Positions 1-10,932 of a stretch of 64,000 nucleotides of DNA are shown here, piece after piece (positions within the stretch are counted from its first letter, which is position 1; each line of letters opens with the position of its first letter). The notes beneath the pieces are model-generated. The model was not told where the DNA came from, ran no database searches, and saw only the letters and a program-made list of their open reading frames with translations. The translations under genes were made by a program, and so were the position numbers. Where the stretch lies: NCBI GenBank assembly GCA_035235625.1, contig CP141149.1:32047753-32111752 (forward strand), written 5' to 3'. The stretch is from Saururus chinensis (lineage: Eukaryota > Streptophyta > Magnoliopsida > Piperales > Saururaceae).

Positions 1-396
1 TACGTATATCTCTACATTTTCTACTTTAATGTTAGTCACAATAATATTAGCTCCCTATCATAAGGGTTGTACTTCTATTTTTGCAAATATTCAAGTTCAT
101 GAACATCATGTCAGCCCGTCCGTAAAAGTTTGGCAGCCTAGCTTTAAACCCATTATAAAAATTGATAACTTGACAATTTAGCTTTAAACCTCCTCTAAGA
201 AAATTTTATAAATAGGTCACAAAATGTGTAAATCACTAGACCTAAAGAACTACTTTGGTCAATTTTTCTCATAGTTTAATAGGATGTTCATAGTTCAATT
301 GTATGTCCATTTCTGCATCTATATTATATTTATATAGAGGGGACATGAATATGCAACAATGTCCACAGACTAAACTTTTTCTATTTTCCCTACCAA
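1..396. other. AT-rich intergenic DNA, nothing recognised
   Basis: No coding signal, RNA gene or clear repeat boundary is visible. The stretch is AT-rich and ends where the MITE-like terminal repeat begins. Confidence 0.5.
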
Positions 397-931
397 GGGT
401 ATGTTTGGATTGATAGAAAGTAGGGGGAAAAAATCTTTTAAAAATAATTCAGCTTCTCCTATTTGGTATAATAGGGAAAGAGAAACTAGAGTTAAAATTT
501 TGTACCTATTAACTCATGAATTTTGGGGGGAAATCAACGTACAAAAGACTTATGTCTTGTCGCAGCCACCCCTACTACTATCACCGCCCCTGCCACTACC
601 GCTGCCACCACCAATGCCACCATCGTCGCTACCACCACCTCTACTACCATTACCACCGCCATCACCACAACTACCCCCATTGCCGCCACCCTTACGACCG
701 CCACCTCTGCTACAATCGCCACCATCGTCACCGCCGTCACCACCACTACACCTCTATCACTATAACTATTTCCACCACCACTACCACAATTGGTGGATTC
801 AAGTTTCAATTTTCTCCAACATCATTTGTGCAACCAAATAGTAAATTTTTTTTAAGCATTTCTCTTTTACATGGATTCACTTCCTCTTTCTTTTTCCCTT
901 TTTCCCAGTTTCTACCAATCCAAACAGACCC
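397..931. mobile_element. MITE-like element with GGGTNTGTTTGGATTG ends, carrying a CCN trinucleotide tract
   Basis: The left end begins GGGTATGTTTGGATTGATAG. The right end, reverse-complemented, begins GGGTCTGTTTGGATTGGTAG, so the two form terminal inverted repeats of at least 22 bp with few mismatches. This end sequence resembles Tourist-like or hAT-like MITEs of plants. I could not find a convincing target-site duplication. The centre (about 560-780) is a degenerate (CCA/CCG/CCT)n tract. There is no transposase. Confidence 0.6.
558..785. repeat. Degenerate CCN trinucleotide microsatellite
   Basis: About 225 bp of near-continuous CCA, CCG, CCT and ACC triplets. It opens reading frames in several phases (Pro-, His- and Thr-rich on plus; Val-rich on minus). 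This is what a trinucleotide repeat gives, and none has a gene-like start or splice context. Confidence 0.75.
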
Positions 932-1471
932 TGAGTGTCTCTGAAGTTATTTGTAGTTGTAGACAAACCTATAAATTTTATGAAAAAACAAAAAACCAAT
1001 GAATTTTAAAAAAAATTACATACTAGGACTTGGTCCAACATGCTATATAGTTATTGGATAATAACAAATGATAAAAAAAAAACAAAGATTCAATATCTAT
1101 ATAGCATGTTAAGACTTGTACTTTGAGAATCAAGTTTTTTAAGTACTAACAAGAATGCACATGCATTATGCATAATAAGTACATATTAGATAATAAAAAA
1201 TTACAAATAATGTGTATATTAAACAAAGGTATTTGTTACATGCTATAATTACAATACATGTTTTCAAGGTCACAATGATTATAAATTATATGCACATATT
1301 GTTATAAGTTTTATATTAACCAAAATACACTTGTAATATGCAACTAATAGCCCAAGTCTCACAGGGTAAATATTATATTATAGGTCGGTGAAGACAATGA
1401 TATTGAATGACTGTTTCGTAGAACATGCTATTTATATTCATGACCAGTTTGATTGTGGGTTTTATTTACTA
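932..1471. other. AT-rich intergenic DNA, nothing recognised
   Basis: No gene, RNA or bounded repeat is visible between the MITE-like element and the 219-bp direct repeat. Confidence 0.45.
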
Positions 1472-1690
1472 GAGCTTGTCAAGAGTTTTTCAATGCATAA
1501 AAATAAATGTGAATTAGAACATGTGTAATATAGGAAAAAGTGCAAAAAAATATTCTAAAAAAATGTGTTATAAGCATGGGACTCATAAAAAAAAGTTAGA
1601 AAAAATAATTCATGTGTGATTGCATTTGATAAAGCTCATCGAGAGCTTTCCAACTAAAATGAGAATGTGTGAATTCATTCTGAGTTATGT
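1472..1690. repeat. 219-bp direct repeat, left copy, satellite-like
   Basis: Nearly identical to 12234-12452: same length, about six mismatches, all near the ends. The start of the unit recurs 160 bp later in diverged form (GAGCTTGTCAAGAG at 1472, AAGCTCATCGAGAG at 1632). It therefore looks like 1.4 monomers of a roughly 160-bp satellite. The two copies bracket the gypsy pol remnant. Confidence 0.8.
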
Positions 1691-1802
1691 GTAAAATATA
1701 GCAAGTCAACTCAATTTTTCTGGTTTGTTGTGACAAAGTGGCATGGATACTCATCCAATATAGCATTCACCAGCTCCATTTGCCCATCTGTCTGAGGGTG
1801 GT
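1691..1802 (-). pseudogene. Ty3/gypsy integrase fragment (end of core domain)
   Basis: Read on minus, this contains HPQTDGQMELVNAI, the conserved motif around the catalytic glutamate region of gypsy integrases, and continues to NQKN-stop-VDLL (family: QKNWVDLL, so Trp is now a stop). It is the continuation of 4914-5495. Removing the solo LTR at 1803-4913 and one GTGGT copy joins the frame at ...FSTSNHPQTDGQ. The fragment stops abruptly at the 219-bp direct repeat, so the C-terminus is missing. Confidence 0.85.
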
Positions 1803-2225
1803 TGTAAGGACCCTCTCATCTCTAAACTGGTTTTTGGTTTTCTTTAATTATCAGTTATCGTGAGGTTAACATGTTTTCTGATTTTTCGGTGGTTTTAAAG
1901 ATAAATGGTGTTTATGATAGTTTTAATCAAAATAAACTTTAAGATTAGTGGTTTTAAGTGATTCTGAATCAAATGTAAATTTTTGAGATTTTTCTGAATT
2001 TTTACTATTTTTCTGAAACTTAGGGTTTTGGCGGGACCCCTGTGGGCCCCACCGTCGAAATTTTAATTTTTGTGTTAAATGAACCTAGACATCAACTTAA
2101 GGTTATACAAAAAATTTCAAAATTTTCTTAGACTTAATTAGTGCTCAAATTTGTAAAATACCCATTTTTAGCCTACTTTTTCTATTTACACCGCCTAACT
2201 TACCCACACACACCCCAAAGCTTAC

Positions 2226-2233
2226 TATAAAAG
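2226..2233 (+). promoter_or_regulatory. TATA box of LTR copy 1
   Basis: TATAAAAG, conserved at the matching place in copy 2 (5916-5923). Both are followed about 20 bp later by a short inverted repeat (ATTCCCNTTTTGGGAAT). Confidence 0.55.
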
Positions 2234-2906
2234 GGCAAACCTGAGCCATTCCCGTTTTGGGAATAGGCTGAGGAGGTGAGGTCAGGCCTAATCCCCAATT
2301 AGGCCCAGATTAGAAAGTATTTAAGGTAAGCCTATTCTAATTAAGCACTAAACCCTAGCTTTCTTCTTAATCTCTTCTAAATCTACCATTTCCCCTTTGT
2401 TTCAATTCGTTTTTGGACATCAAAACTACTGATTTGTATTTTTACTACAAACCCTAGCTCTCAAAATCTGATTTTTATGTTCAACAAGCCCTAGATCTAA
2501 GTTTTTAATTAGGGTTTTCTTTGGTAAATCGATTTTAATGGAGTTTAATTCAAACTCTATGTCTTTGTAAGGTTTTCAAGAAGGGTGGCCATCAAATCCA
2601 AGTCTAATCAAGGGATAAGGTAATGGACTTTCGAGATTTTAGTTTGTCTATGGTAAAACCCTTGATTTGTGGTTTATTTTGAATGGAGTTACTTGATTTA
2701 GTGTGCTAATAGCATGATTAGAAAATGAAAATTTTTAATCCCGATTTTATAGGGTTTTATCTTGTTATGATGCGGTTTAGCATTCTGGAAGTCATGGTGG
2801 ACTTTTGATGGCATTTAGGTTGTTAGATGTTGATTTGAAGTGTTATCAATGGCGTTTCGGTTTGAAAATGCGAAAGGAAGAAGATGGTCGGTTCTGCCTT
2901 GTTGGT

Positions 2907-3046
2907 GTTCGAACGGCCATTCTGGGCGTTCGAATGGCAACACTGTCGGATGGAGAGATTTTCAGTTCAGCCGATCGAACGTCCTGTTGGGTGTTCGAAC
3001 GACCAAACTGTGAATTTGAATTTTTTTCGTTTAGCCGATCGAACGG
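2907..3046. repeat. Tandem ~65-bp repeat with paired GTTCGAACG motifs (LTR copy 1)
   Basis: GTTCGAAC or GATCGAAC starts at 2907, 2928, 2973, 2993 and 3037. The sites form pairs 20-21 bp apart, and the pairs recur every 64-66 bp. The motif is near-palindromic. Copy 2 has three full pairs (6597-6755). Confidence 0.8.
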
Positions 3047-4009
3047 CTACACAGTAGTCTTGTGATCTATTTGCATGATGTTTATTTCGATGATTCCACT
3101 TTAACTTGCCAATTTTATATGAATGTGGAGTGTTTTAAGCTATATTATGCTACTGGAAAGGCATGCTATTGAGGTTATGAAGTTGGGATATATGATTAGA
3201 GATTTGTGGAATGACTTATGGTTTGTGGCATGATGTTGGAATTGTCATCTTGAAATTGTGAATGGTTGATTCCTTATGGTTAAGCATATTTTCAGTAGGA
3301 CTACAACCTATTAATGGACTGAATTGTCATGATAGAATGTGGTTAGTTGATGTGTGGATGTTGGTGAATGTCATGGCTCAAGGATGAAATGAATAATCTT
3401 ATATGTGTCTAGCCTTTGTAGTTGAGTTTTGATTTGAGTTATGTTTTCAATGATTCTTCTCCTATGATTTCCGCTGGAATTCATGTTTAGATGGAAATTC
3501 ACATGTGTAGTGTGGTAGTGAGTTTAATTTCAAGCATGTTGACATGCTTTGTGTGAAACGCTTCTACTAGGTACACACACATGTGGGATTTAATGTTGAT
3601 GTTGAAGCTTGATATTATGATTATGAATGATGCATTAGGGGCTGATGAGAGCACTTATCATGGATTAGGATTCATGTATGCCTTGCCCATGTATGTACTA
3701 TGCTGCATGCATCATGAAAATGGATTTCCAATTGATGCTTCATCGAGGTTAATCGAATTTGACTGATTGGATGCAATGTGGGAAATTGTGTGCCGGATTG
3801 ATCGATCGTGTCTTAATCGAAACTTGATTGGTCCGAAAGGACATGTTTGATTTGAGTTCCTGTGTAGAATGAGTGCACTCCCCGGGTTGAGTCTAGTTAA
3901 ATGGAATTATGTGGGGACAAGTTGTGTACTTGTCTTACGGATTGTGAGATTGTTATTATGAGTGTCATCTGGACCCTGAGAATCCAGTGTGGTATGCCGT
4001 GTGCTCCCC

Positions 4010-4270
4010 CTACCACGTGTTCTAGAGATACATTCATGCAGGTTGTGATGATGTAATGCATGATGGAATATGTATATTAGAGATACATTCATGCAAGTTG
4101 TGATGATGTGATGCATGATGGAATATGTATGTTAGAGATACATTCATGCAGGTTGTTATGATGGAATATGTATGTTAGAGTTACATTCATGCAGGTTGTG
4201 ATGATGTGATGCATGATGGAATATGTATGTTAGAGCTACATTCATGCAGGTTGTTATGATGTGAATGATA
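4010..4270. repeat. Minisatellite, ~55-bp unit, about 5 copies (LTR copy 1)
   Basis: Unit of the type TTAGAGATACATTCATGCAG...GATGCATGATGGAATATGTA. The TTAG/CTAG anchors fall at 4021, 4076, 4131, 4174 and 4229, so one unit is short by about 12 bp. The same minisatellite is expanded to about 12 units in LTR copy 2. Confidence 0.85.
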
Positions 4271-4913
4271 CTATGTGGATCATGCACTATGATGCAGGTT
4301 TAGGTGATGTGTATGTGTGATCAGAAAATGATGCACCTTGCCGATCTTTGATCTGAATGATTATATTGTTATGCTATCGTATTTTCGATGATGATAGTTG
4401 TATTAAAAACTATTACTGAGTTTGTTAAACTCACCCCTCTTTCCTGTGTTTTGATTTGGGGTTGCGTGGTGCGACACGCAAACAGACAAGATCTCCTCTT
4501 TGAGGAAAGGTCGGAGATGACTTGAATGTGATCGTGGAGATCGTTGTGTGACTTATTTTCCTTAGTTTTATGCTTTTTGTTTAGAACCTTTGTGTAGGGT
4601 TCTATGTTGGATTATGCTACTTTATACAGTTGTGTTTGCTTAAGACTTATTTTGAGCCAGTGTGGGCTATAGTTAACTAAGCATGTGGGTTTGAGATTAG
4701 TTGTTTACTTTGTATTAAGCAACTCTCTTTCTGTTCTTCTTATTTACTCTTGCTCAAAGTGGAATATGCGTACTCCATAATTTTGTTAAGTTGCCCGTGT
4801 TAGGGTTAAGTCTTCCGCTAAATCGCTTTCTCAATTTCCCTTCGTCGCCCCCGCGCGCTTGACCGGCCCTTGGACCGGGTTCGGCTAGGGTCGGGCATCG
4901 CCGGGGCGTGATA

Positions 4914-5495
4914 GTGGTTGCTAGTTGAAAAATTAAGCTGAGTGCCTAATATCTCTAACAGCTAAGTTCAAAATCTGCCTGTGAAACGAGTGTCTCTATC
5001 GCTTACGATGTTCGTTGGCAGTCCCCAATATTGACAACGTTCTAGAAGAACTAGTCTGCGACCGTCTCAGCGCTACAAGTTTTTGGGGCTGCTATAAAGG
5101 TCCCATAATTGGAGAAGCAGTCTACTACCACTATAATCGATCCAAATCCCTGCACAATTGGCAAACCAGTTATGAAATCCCTGGACAAGCTGACCCATGG
5201 TCGATTTGGGATGGGAAGGGGCTGCAACATGCTCGCTTCCTTCTGCCTCTCTGTCTGATCCTGCTGGCAAATCATACATGTCATCACATAGTGCTCAACA
5301 TCTTCTAGCATCTACGGCCAGAAGTAATTTTGGGACATGAGTGCATGAGTCCTCTCTTGCTCGGGGTGACCTGCCCACGCAGAATCATGGGTCTCTCTCA
5401 ACAACCGGCGCCTCAAACTGCTAGCGAACGGGATGTAAGGTCATCCTCCTTTTGCATACAGCACCCCCTCCTCCAACCAGAATCTCCATGTAGAC
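4914..5495 (-). pseudogene. Ty3/gypsy integrase (zinc finger and core domain)
   Basis: On minus, from 5495 down: RFWLEEGVLYAKGG, then an HHCC-type zinc finger ending CMICQQ (5311-5270), then PLPIPNRPWVSLSRDFITGL with the first catalytic Asp. Next comes VVVDCFSNYGTF and, further down, GLPTNIVSDRDTRFTGRF with the second catalytic Asp region. Stop codons break the frame (for example TGRF-stop where the family has TGRFW). It is split from the RT/RNase H part by the solo LTR at 5496-10932 and from the rest of the core by the one at 1803-4913. A dead remnant. Confidence 0.9.
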
Positions 5496-5915
5496 TGTAA
5501 GATCTCTGATCTTAAACCGGTTTTCGTTTCACTTTAATTATCGGTTATCGTGAGGTTAACATGTTTTCTGATTTATTTGGTGGTTTCATAAATAAATAGT
5601 ATTTATGATGGTTTTAATCAAAATCAACTTTAAGATTAGTGGTTTTAAGTGATTCTGAATCAAATGTGAATTTTTGGGATTTTTCTGAATTTTTACTATT
5701 TTTCAAAAAATTAGGGTTTCGGCGGGACCCGTTGTGGGCCCCACTGTCGAAATTTGAGTTTTTGGACCAAATGAACCTAGACATCAACTTAAGCTCATAC
5801 AAAAATTTTCAGAATTTTCTCAGATTTAATTAGTGCCCAAATTTGTAAAATACTCATTTTTACCCCAAAATTTTACTTATACCCCATTAGTTCAGTAGTG
5901 CAACCTAAACCTTAT

Positions 5916-5923
5916 TATAAAAG
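5916..5923 (+). promoter_or_regulatory. TATA box of LTR copy 2
   Basis: TATAAAAG at the position homologous to 2226-2233 in copy 1. Confidence 0.5.
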
Positions 5924-6596
5924 GCCAAACCTAAGTCATTCCCATTTTGGGAATAGGCTGAGGAGGGGAGGACAAGCCTAATCCCCAATTAGGCCTGAAT
6001 TAGAAGGTGTTTAAGGTAGGCCCATTCTAATTAAGCACTAAATCTTAGTTTTCCCTTAATCACTTCTAGATCTACCATTTCCCTTTTGTTTTGATTCATT
6101 TTTAAATATCAAAACTACTAATTTACATCTTTACTACAAACTCTAGCTCTCAAAATTCGATTTTTATGTTCAACAAGCCCTAGATCTAAGTTTTTGATTA
6201 GGGTTTTCTTTGTTAAATCAGTTTTAATGGAGTTTAATTCAAACTTTATGTCTTTGTAAGGTTTTTAAGAAGGGTGACCATCAAATCCAAGTCTAATCAA
6301 GGGATAAGGTAATGGACTTTCGAAATTTCAATCTTTTTATGATAAAACTCTTGATTTTGTGGTTTATTTTGAATGGAGTTACTTGATTTAGTGTGCTAAT
6401 GACATGATTAGAAAATGGTAATTTTTAATCTCGATTTCATAGGGTTTTATCTTGTTATGATATGGTTTAGCATTCTGGAAGTCATGGTGGACTTTTGATA
6501 GTATTTAGGTTGTTAGATGATGATTTGAAGTGTTATTAATGGAGTTTCAGTTTGAAATTGTGAAAAAAAGAAGAAGGTCGAATCTGCCTTATTGCC

Positions 6597-6755
6597 GTTC
6601 GAACGTCTGCAGGGCGTTCGAACAGCAACACTGCAGTTTTGGCATTTTTTTAGTTTAGCCGATCGAACAGCCTGTTGGGCGTTCGAACGACCAAACTGTG
6701 AATTTGAAATTTTCCTGTTTAGACGATTGAATGGCCTTCTGGGCGTTCGAACGGC
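6597..6755. repeat. Tandem 64-bp repeat with paired GTTCGAACG motifs (LTR copy 2)
   Basis: Motif starts at 6597, 6616, 6661, 6681, 6725 and 6745. Within-pair spacing is 19-20 bp and pair-to-pair spacing is 64 bp. There are three full units against two and a half in copy 1, so the array has changed length within the family. Confidence 0.8.
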
Positions 6756-7914
6756 TACACAACATATTTGTGTTCTATTTGCATGATGTTTATTTCGATG
6801 ATTCCAGTTTAACTTGCCAATTTTATATGAATGTGGAGTGTTTTGAGCTATATTATGCTACTGGATAGGTACACTATTGAGGTTATGAAGTTGAGATATA
6901 TGATTAGAGATTTATGGAATGACTTATGGTTTGTGGCATGATGTTGGAATTATCATCTTGAAATTATGAACGGTTGATTCCCTATGGTTAAGCATATTTT
7001 CAGTAGGACTAAAACCTATTAATGGACTGATTTTGTCATAATAGAATGTGGTTAGTTGATGTATGAATGTTGGTGAATGTCATGGCATAAAGATGAAGTG
7101 AATGATCTTATATGTGTTTAGCCTTTGTGGTTGAGCTTTGATTTGAGTTATGATTTCAATGATTCTTCTTCTATGATTTTCGCTGGAATTTATGATTAGA
7201 TGTTAATTCACATGTGTAGTGTGGTAGTGAGTTAATTTTAAGCATGTTGATATGCATTGAGTGAAGTGCTTCTACTAGGTACACACACGCACATGTGGGG
7301 TTTGCTATTATAATTATGAATGATGCATTAGGGGCTGATGAGAGCACTTATCATGAATTAGGATTCATGTATGCCTTGCCCATGTATGTACCATGTTGCA
7401 TGCATCATGAAAGTGGATTTCCAATTGAGGCTTTATCGAGATTAATCAAATATGATCGATTGGATGCATTGTGGTGAAATTGCGTGCCGGATTAATCGGT
7501 TGTTGGCTTAATCGAAACTTGATTGGTCCGAAAGGACATGTTTTGATTTGAGTTCCTTTGTGGAACGTGTGCACTCCCCGGGTTGAGTCGAGTCAAGATG
7601 AGATTATATGAGGACGAGTCGTATACTTGTTGCAGTTGAGATTTATTTATTGAGAATAGTCACATCTGGACACTGAGCACCCATAGTAAGATGCCTTCAT
7701 GCACTGGCTACCACGTGTTCTAGGTTCCCAATGCGGGAGTTTGGACTCTCCCCACCGCAGAGAGGTCCTTAGCGAACACCCTGCTCTAGGTTCCCTATGT
7801 GGAATTTGGACGTTCTTGGCCAGAATTGTCCTTAGTGAGTAGACCTGCTCTAGGTTCCCTTTGGGGAATTTGGATTTCCCATGTGGATTATCCTTAGCGA
7901 GCAGAGGGGCTGAC

Positions 7915-9447
7915 CGTTGACATAAAAAAAAAATCAAAATCAAATCAAAACTCAAATGCAAAGATCTCGGAGATTGACTAACTCCAGATAACTCTAAATT
8001 TTCAAAATGGACAAAGTCTCAAATTCGGATAAAGTCCAAACAAAGAAAAAAATTTAAAATCCAAAGGCCAAGATTTCGGAGCTTGACTAGCTCTGAGTGA
8101 GACCAATTTTTTTTTAATAGACAAAGTCTCTGAAGTGGACGAAGTCTAAAGAAAAAAAAAGTAAGGAAGCAAAATCTAATCCTACACACGTAGGAATAGA
8201 CTAAGGCTTTTAACCAAAAAAAAAGTGAAGAGGCAAGATCTAAATCCTACACACGTAGGAATGGACTAAGGCTTCCAACAAAAATTTTATTATGAGAGAA
8301 CATTATGGGGGCCTCTTTACAATCAAAGTTAAACGGCTGAAGGAGGCTTTGTAAGCCTCACATGGCCACGTGATAAAATTTGCAAAGGACTATGTGGGAC
8401 CTCATAAGTCTCACAACAAAATAGTCATAAAACATAAATAAATGAAAAGGGCTAGGTAAGACTCGTGGGTCCTACGCTATTATTTTGTTAAAAAAAAATT
8501 TGTTTAGCCATGAAAAACCAAAATAACTGAAAATAAACAAAAAAAGGTTAAATTCCAAAAGAACCCAAAATTCAAAGAAAAAAAAAAGGGGGTTGTGTGG
8601 AAAATTTCATGGGCCCCACATAAGGAATGGGAAGATTAAATCAAAGCCTTGATGCTCGTAATCCCCTACTATAAAAAAAAGGATGATGGAATAAAAAATA
8701 TATATATAATAAAAAAATAATTAAAAAAAAGGAGAAGAAAGTGGAGATGACCAAGTCAAAGGTATAATGCCCGGTCTTCTCTCACACTTCCCACTTCCTC
8801 CACTAAGCAAGTGGTTCTCACCAACACTCCCACTAACCCATTTTCCCATCTCCCACTAATCCACTCTCCACTTCTCATAAACTACCTTTCCAACTCACCC
8901 CACTACTTTGCTTAACCGTGCAACTCTCATCCTATAAATACCCCTTCATTTCCATAAGAAAGGGCTTTTGGCTTTCAAGTCTACGGAACCTCCAAAGAGA
9001 AATCCAGAAGTCCATCACACACCAAATTCTTAAAAAGCCTTGACCTTCAAAAAGTCGAAGAAGATCGAGGAATCAGAAGACAAGGAGAAGCAACCAAGAA
9101 GGAAGAAGAATTTGTGCAAGGGGAGCTCTCATCTTCAAGAAGAATTTTCCTTGTTTTCTTCTTTTCTTTTCTTTTTTTTTAACTTGAAAGTTGTAGCCAC
9201 TTCTCCTGGCAATTCTCTTTTCTTATTTTAATAAAATTCTTGTTTCTTTCATTCTTACCAACTAATCGAAGGGTTTTGAAAATTGATTAATCACTACTAC
9301 TCACTTCAAAGTGTAAAGAGTAGTCTTGATTAATCAAGAGAAGGTCGTCCCACATAAAAAAAAGGTTCTTCTCTATCCCTTGCCAGGAAGGATCATCCGA
9401 TCCATTCCCTTGTCTTGTGCATAGAGAACTACCAAAATCCACCAACA
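7915..9447 (+). mobile_element. Solo LTR of a second family, nested in LTR copy 2
   Basis: Flanked by a perfect 5-bp repeat CTGAC (7910-7914 and 9448-9452). It starts CGTTGACA and ends CACCAACA, fitting an original TGTTG...CAACA with the first base mutated. Inside are a TATA box (TATAAATA, 8933-8940), a plausible transcribed leader from about 8965 and a poly(A) signal (AATAAA near 9230). These give an LTR in plus orientation. It also has internal duplications (CTACACACGTAGGAAT near 8190 and 8248). Length 1533 bp, no coding. Confidence 0.75.
8933..8940 (+). promoter_or_regulatory. TATA box of the nested solo LTR
   Basis: CCTATAAATACC about 500 bp before the LTR end. A poly(A)-type AATAAA follows at about 9230. 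Confidence 0.55.
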
Positions 9448-9595
9448 CTGACTACCCCTACATCTTGGTTTCTCTTATGGAATTTGGACTGTGTCCTGAG
9501 CGGACAATGCCCTAGGTTTCCAGTTAGGAAATTTGGACCACGTCCAGACTTGCGGCAATGATTGTGTTTACTCCTTGAGGGAGGCATTCCTTATA

Positions 9596-10290
9596 TGATG
9601 TGATGCATGATTGAATATGTATACTAGAGATACATCTCATGCAGGATTGATATGATTGTCGAAGCATGATTGATATGTATGTTAGAGATACATCTCATGC
9701 AGGATTGATATGATTGTTGAAGCATGATTGATATGTATGTTAGAGATACATTTCATGTAGGTTGATATGATGTGATGCATGATTGAATATGTATGTTAGA
9801 GATACATCTCATGCAGGATTGATATGATGCTGAAGCATGATTGAATATGTATATTAGAGATACATCTCATGCAGGATTGATATAATGTTGAAGCAGATTG
9901 ATATGTATGTTAGAGATACATTTCATGTAGGTTGATATGATGTCATGCATGATTGAATATGTATGTTAGAGATACATCTCATGCATGATTGATATGATGT
10001 TGAAGCATGATTGAATATATATGTTAGAGATACATCTCATGCAGGATTGATATGATGTTGAAGCATGATTGATATGTATGTTAGAGATACATCTCATGCA
10101 GGATTGATATGATGTTGAAGCATGATTAATATGTATGTTAGAGATACACTTAATGCAAGTGGATATGATGTTGAAGCATGATTGATATGTTTGTTAGAAA
10201 TACATTTCATGCAGGTTGATATGATGTGATGCATGATTAGATATGTATGTTAGAGATATACTTCATGCATGTTGTTATGATGTGAATGAC
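9596..10290. repeat. Minisatellite, 56-58-bp unit, about 12 copies (LTR copy 2)
   Basis: Unit of the type TGTTAGAGATACATCTCATG...GATATGATGTTGAAGCATGATTGATA. Anchors at about 9623, 9681, 9739, 9795, 9853, 9909, 9965, 10023, 10080, 10137, 10193 and 10249 give a 56-58 bp period. Two sub-types alternate (GTTGAAGCATGA and GTGATGCATGA), suggesting higher-order amplification. Confidence 0.9.
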
Positions 10291-10932
10291 ACTATGTGGA
10301 TTAGACACTATGATGCAAGTTTAGGTGATGTGCATATGTGATCAGAAAATGATACATCTTGTCAATCTTTGATCTGAATGATTATATTGCTATGCTATCG
10401 TGTTTTCGATGATGATAGTTATATTAAAAACCATTGTTGAGTTTGTTTAAACTCACCCCTCTTTATTGTGTTTTGCTTTGGGGCTGCATGACGCGACACG
10501 CAGACGGACAGGATCTCCTCTTTGAGGAAAGATCGTAGACGACTTAGATGTGATCGTGGAGACTCTTATGTGACTTATTTTCTTTGTTTTATGCTTTATG
10601 TTTAGGACCGTTGTGTATGGTTCTCTGTTGGATTTATGTTACTTTATACAGTTGTGTTGCTTAAGACCTAATTTAGAGCCAGTGTGGGCTATGGTTGACT
10701 AAGCATGTGGGTTTGAGACTAATCGTTTATTTTGAGTTAAGCGACTCTCTTTCTTTTCTACTTATTTACTCTTGCTCAAAGGAATGTGCGTACTCCGTAT
10801 TTCTGTTAGATCGCCCATATTTTGGGTTAAGTCTTCCGCTAAACCGTTTCTCAATTTCCCTCGTCGTCCCCGCGCGCTTGACCGGCCCCTGGATCAGGTT
10901 CGGCTCGGGTCGGGCATCGCCTGGGCGTGACA

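Larger units (their letters stand above)
1803..4913 (+). mobile_element. Solo LTR, 3.1-kb LTR family (copy 1)
   Basis: Starts TGTAAGGA and ends GGGCGTGATA (TG...TA, from TG...CA). It is flanked by a perfect 5-bp TSD GTGGT (1798-1802 and 4914-4918). It aligns along its length with copy 2 at 5496-10932. A TATA box (TATAAAAG, 2226-2233) gives plus orientation. It has no coding capacity and is inserted in the gypsy integrase gene. Inside are a tandem ~65-bp repeat with paired GTTCGAACG sites (2907-3046) and a ~55-bp minisatellite (about 4021-4260). A solo LTR is the usual product of recombination between the two LTRs of a full element. Confidence 0.88.
5496..10932 (+). mobile_element. Solo LTR, 3.1-kb LTR family (copy 2), enlarged by a nested insertion
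   Basis: Starts TGTAAGATCTC and ends GGGCGTGACA, matching copy 1 (1803-4913) over both halves. It is 5437 bp long because of a second solo LTR (7915-9447) and an expanded minisatellite. Flanks are TAGAC on the left and CCATC on the right, so no TSD is evident. Even so, the gypsy reading frame continues across the insertion when it is removed (VKDG|STWRFW on minus). TATA box at 5916-5923. No coding capacity. Confidence 0.82.

Noticed and set aside
401..944. Overlapping Pro-, His- and Thr-rich reading frames
   Set aside because: They are a by-product of the CCN trinucleotide tract inside a MITE-like element; no start context, splicing or domain.
9596..10290. CRISPR-like array
   Set aside because: Units are contiguous 56-58-bp repeats with no unique spacers, inside a plant LTR; it is a minisatellite.
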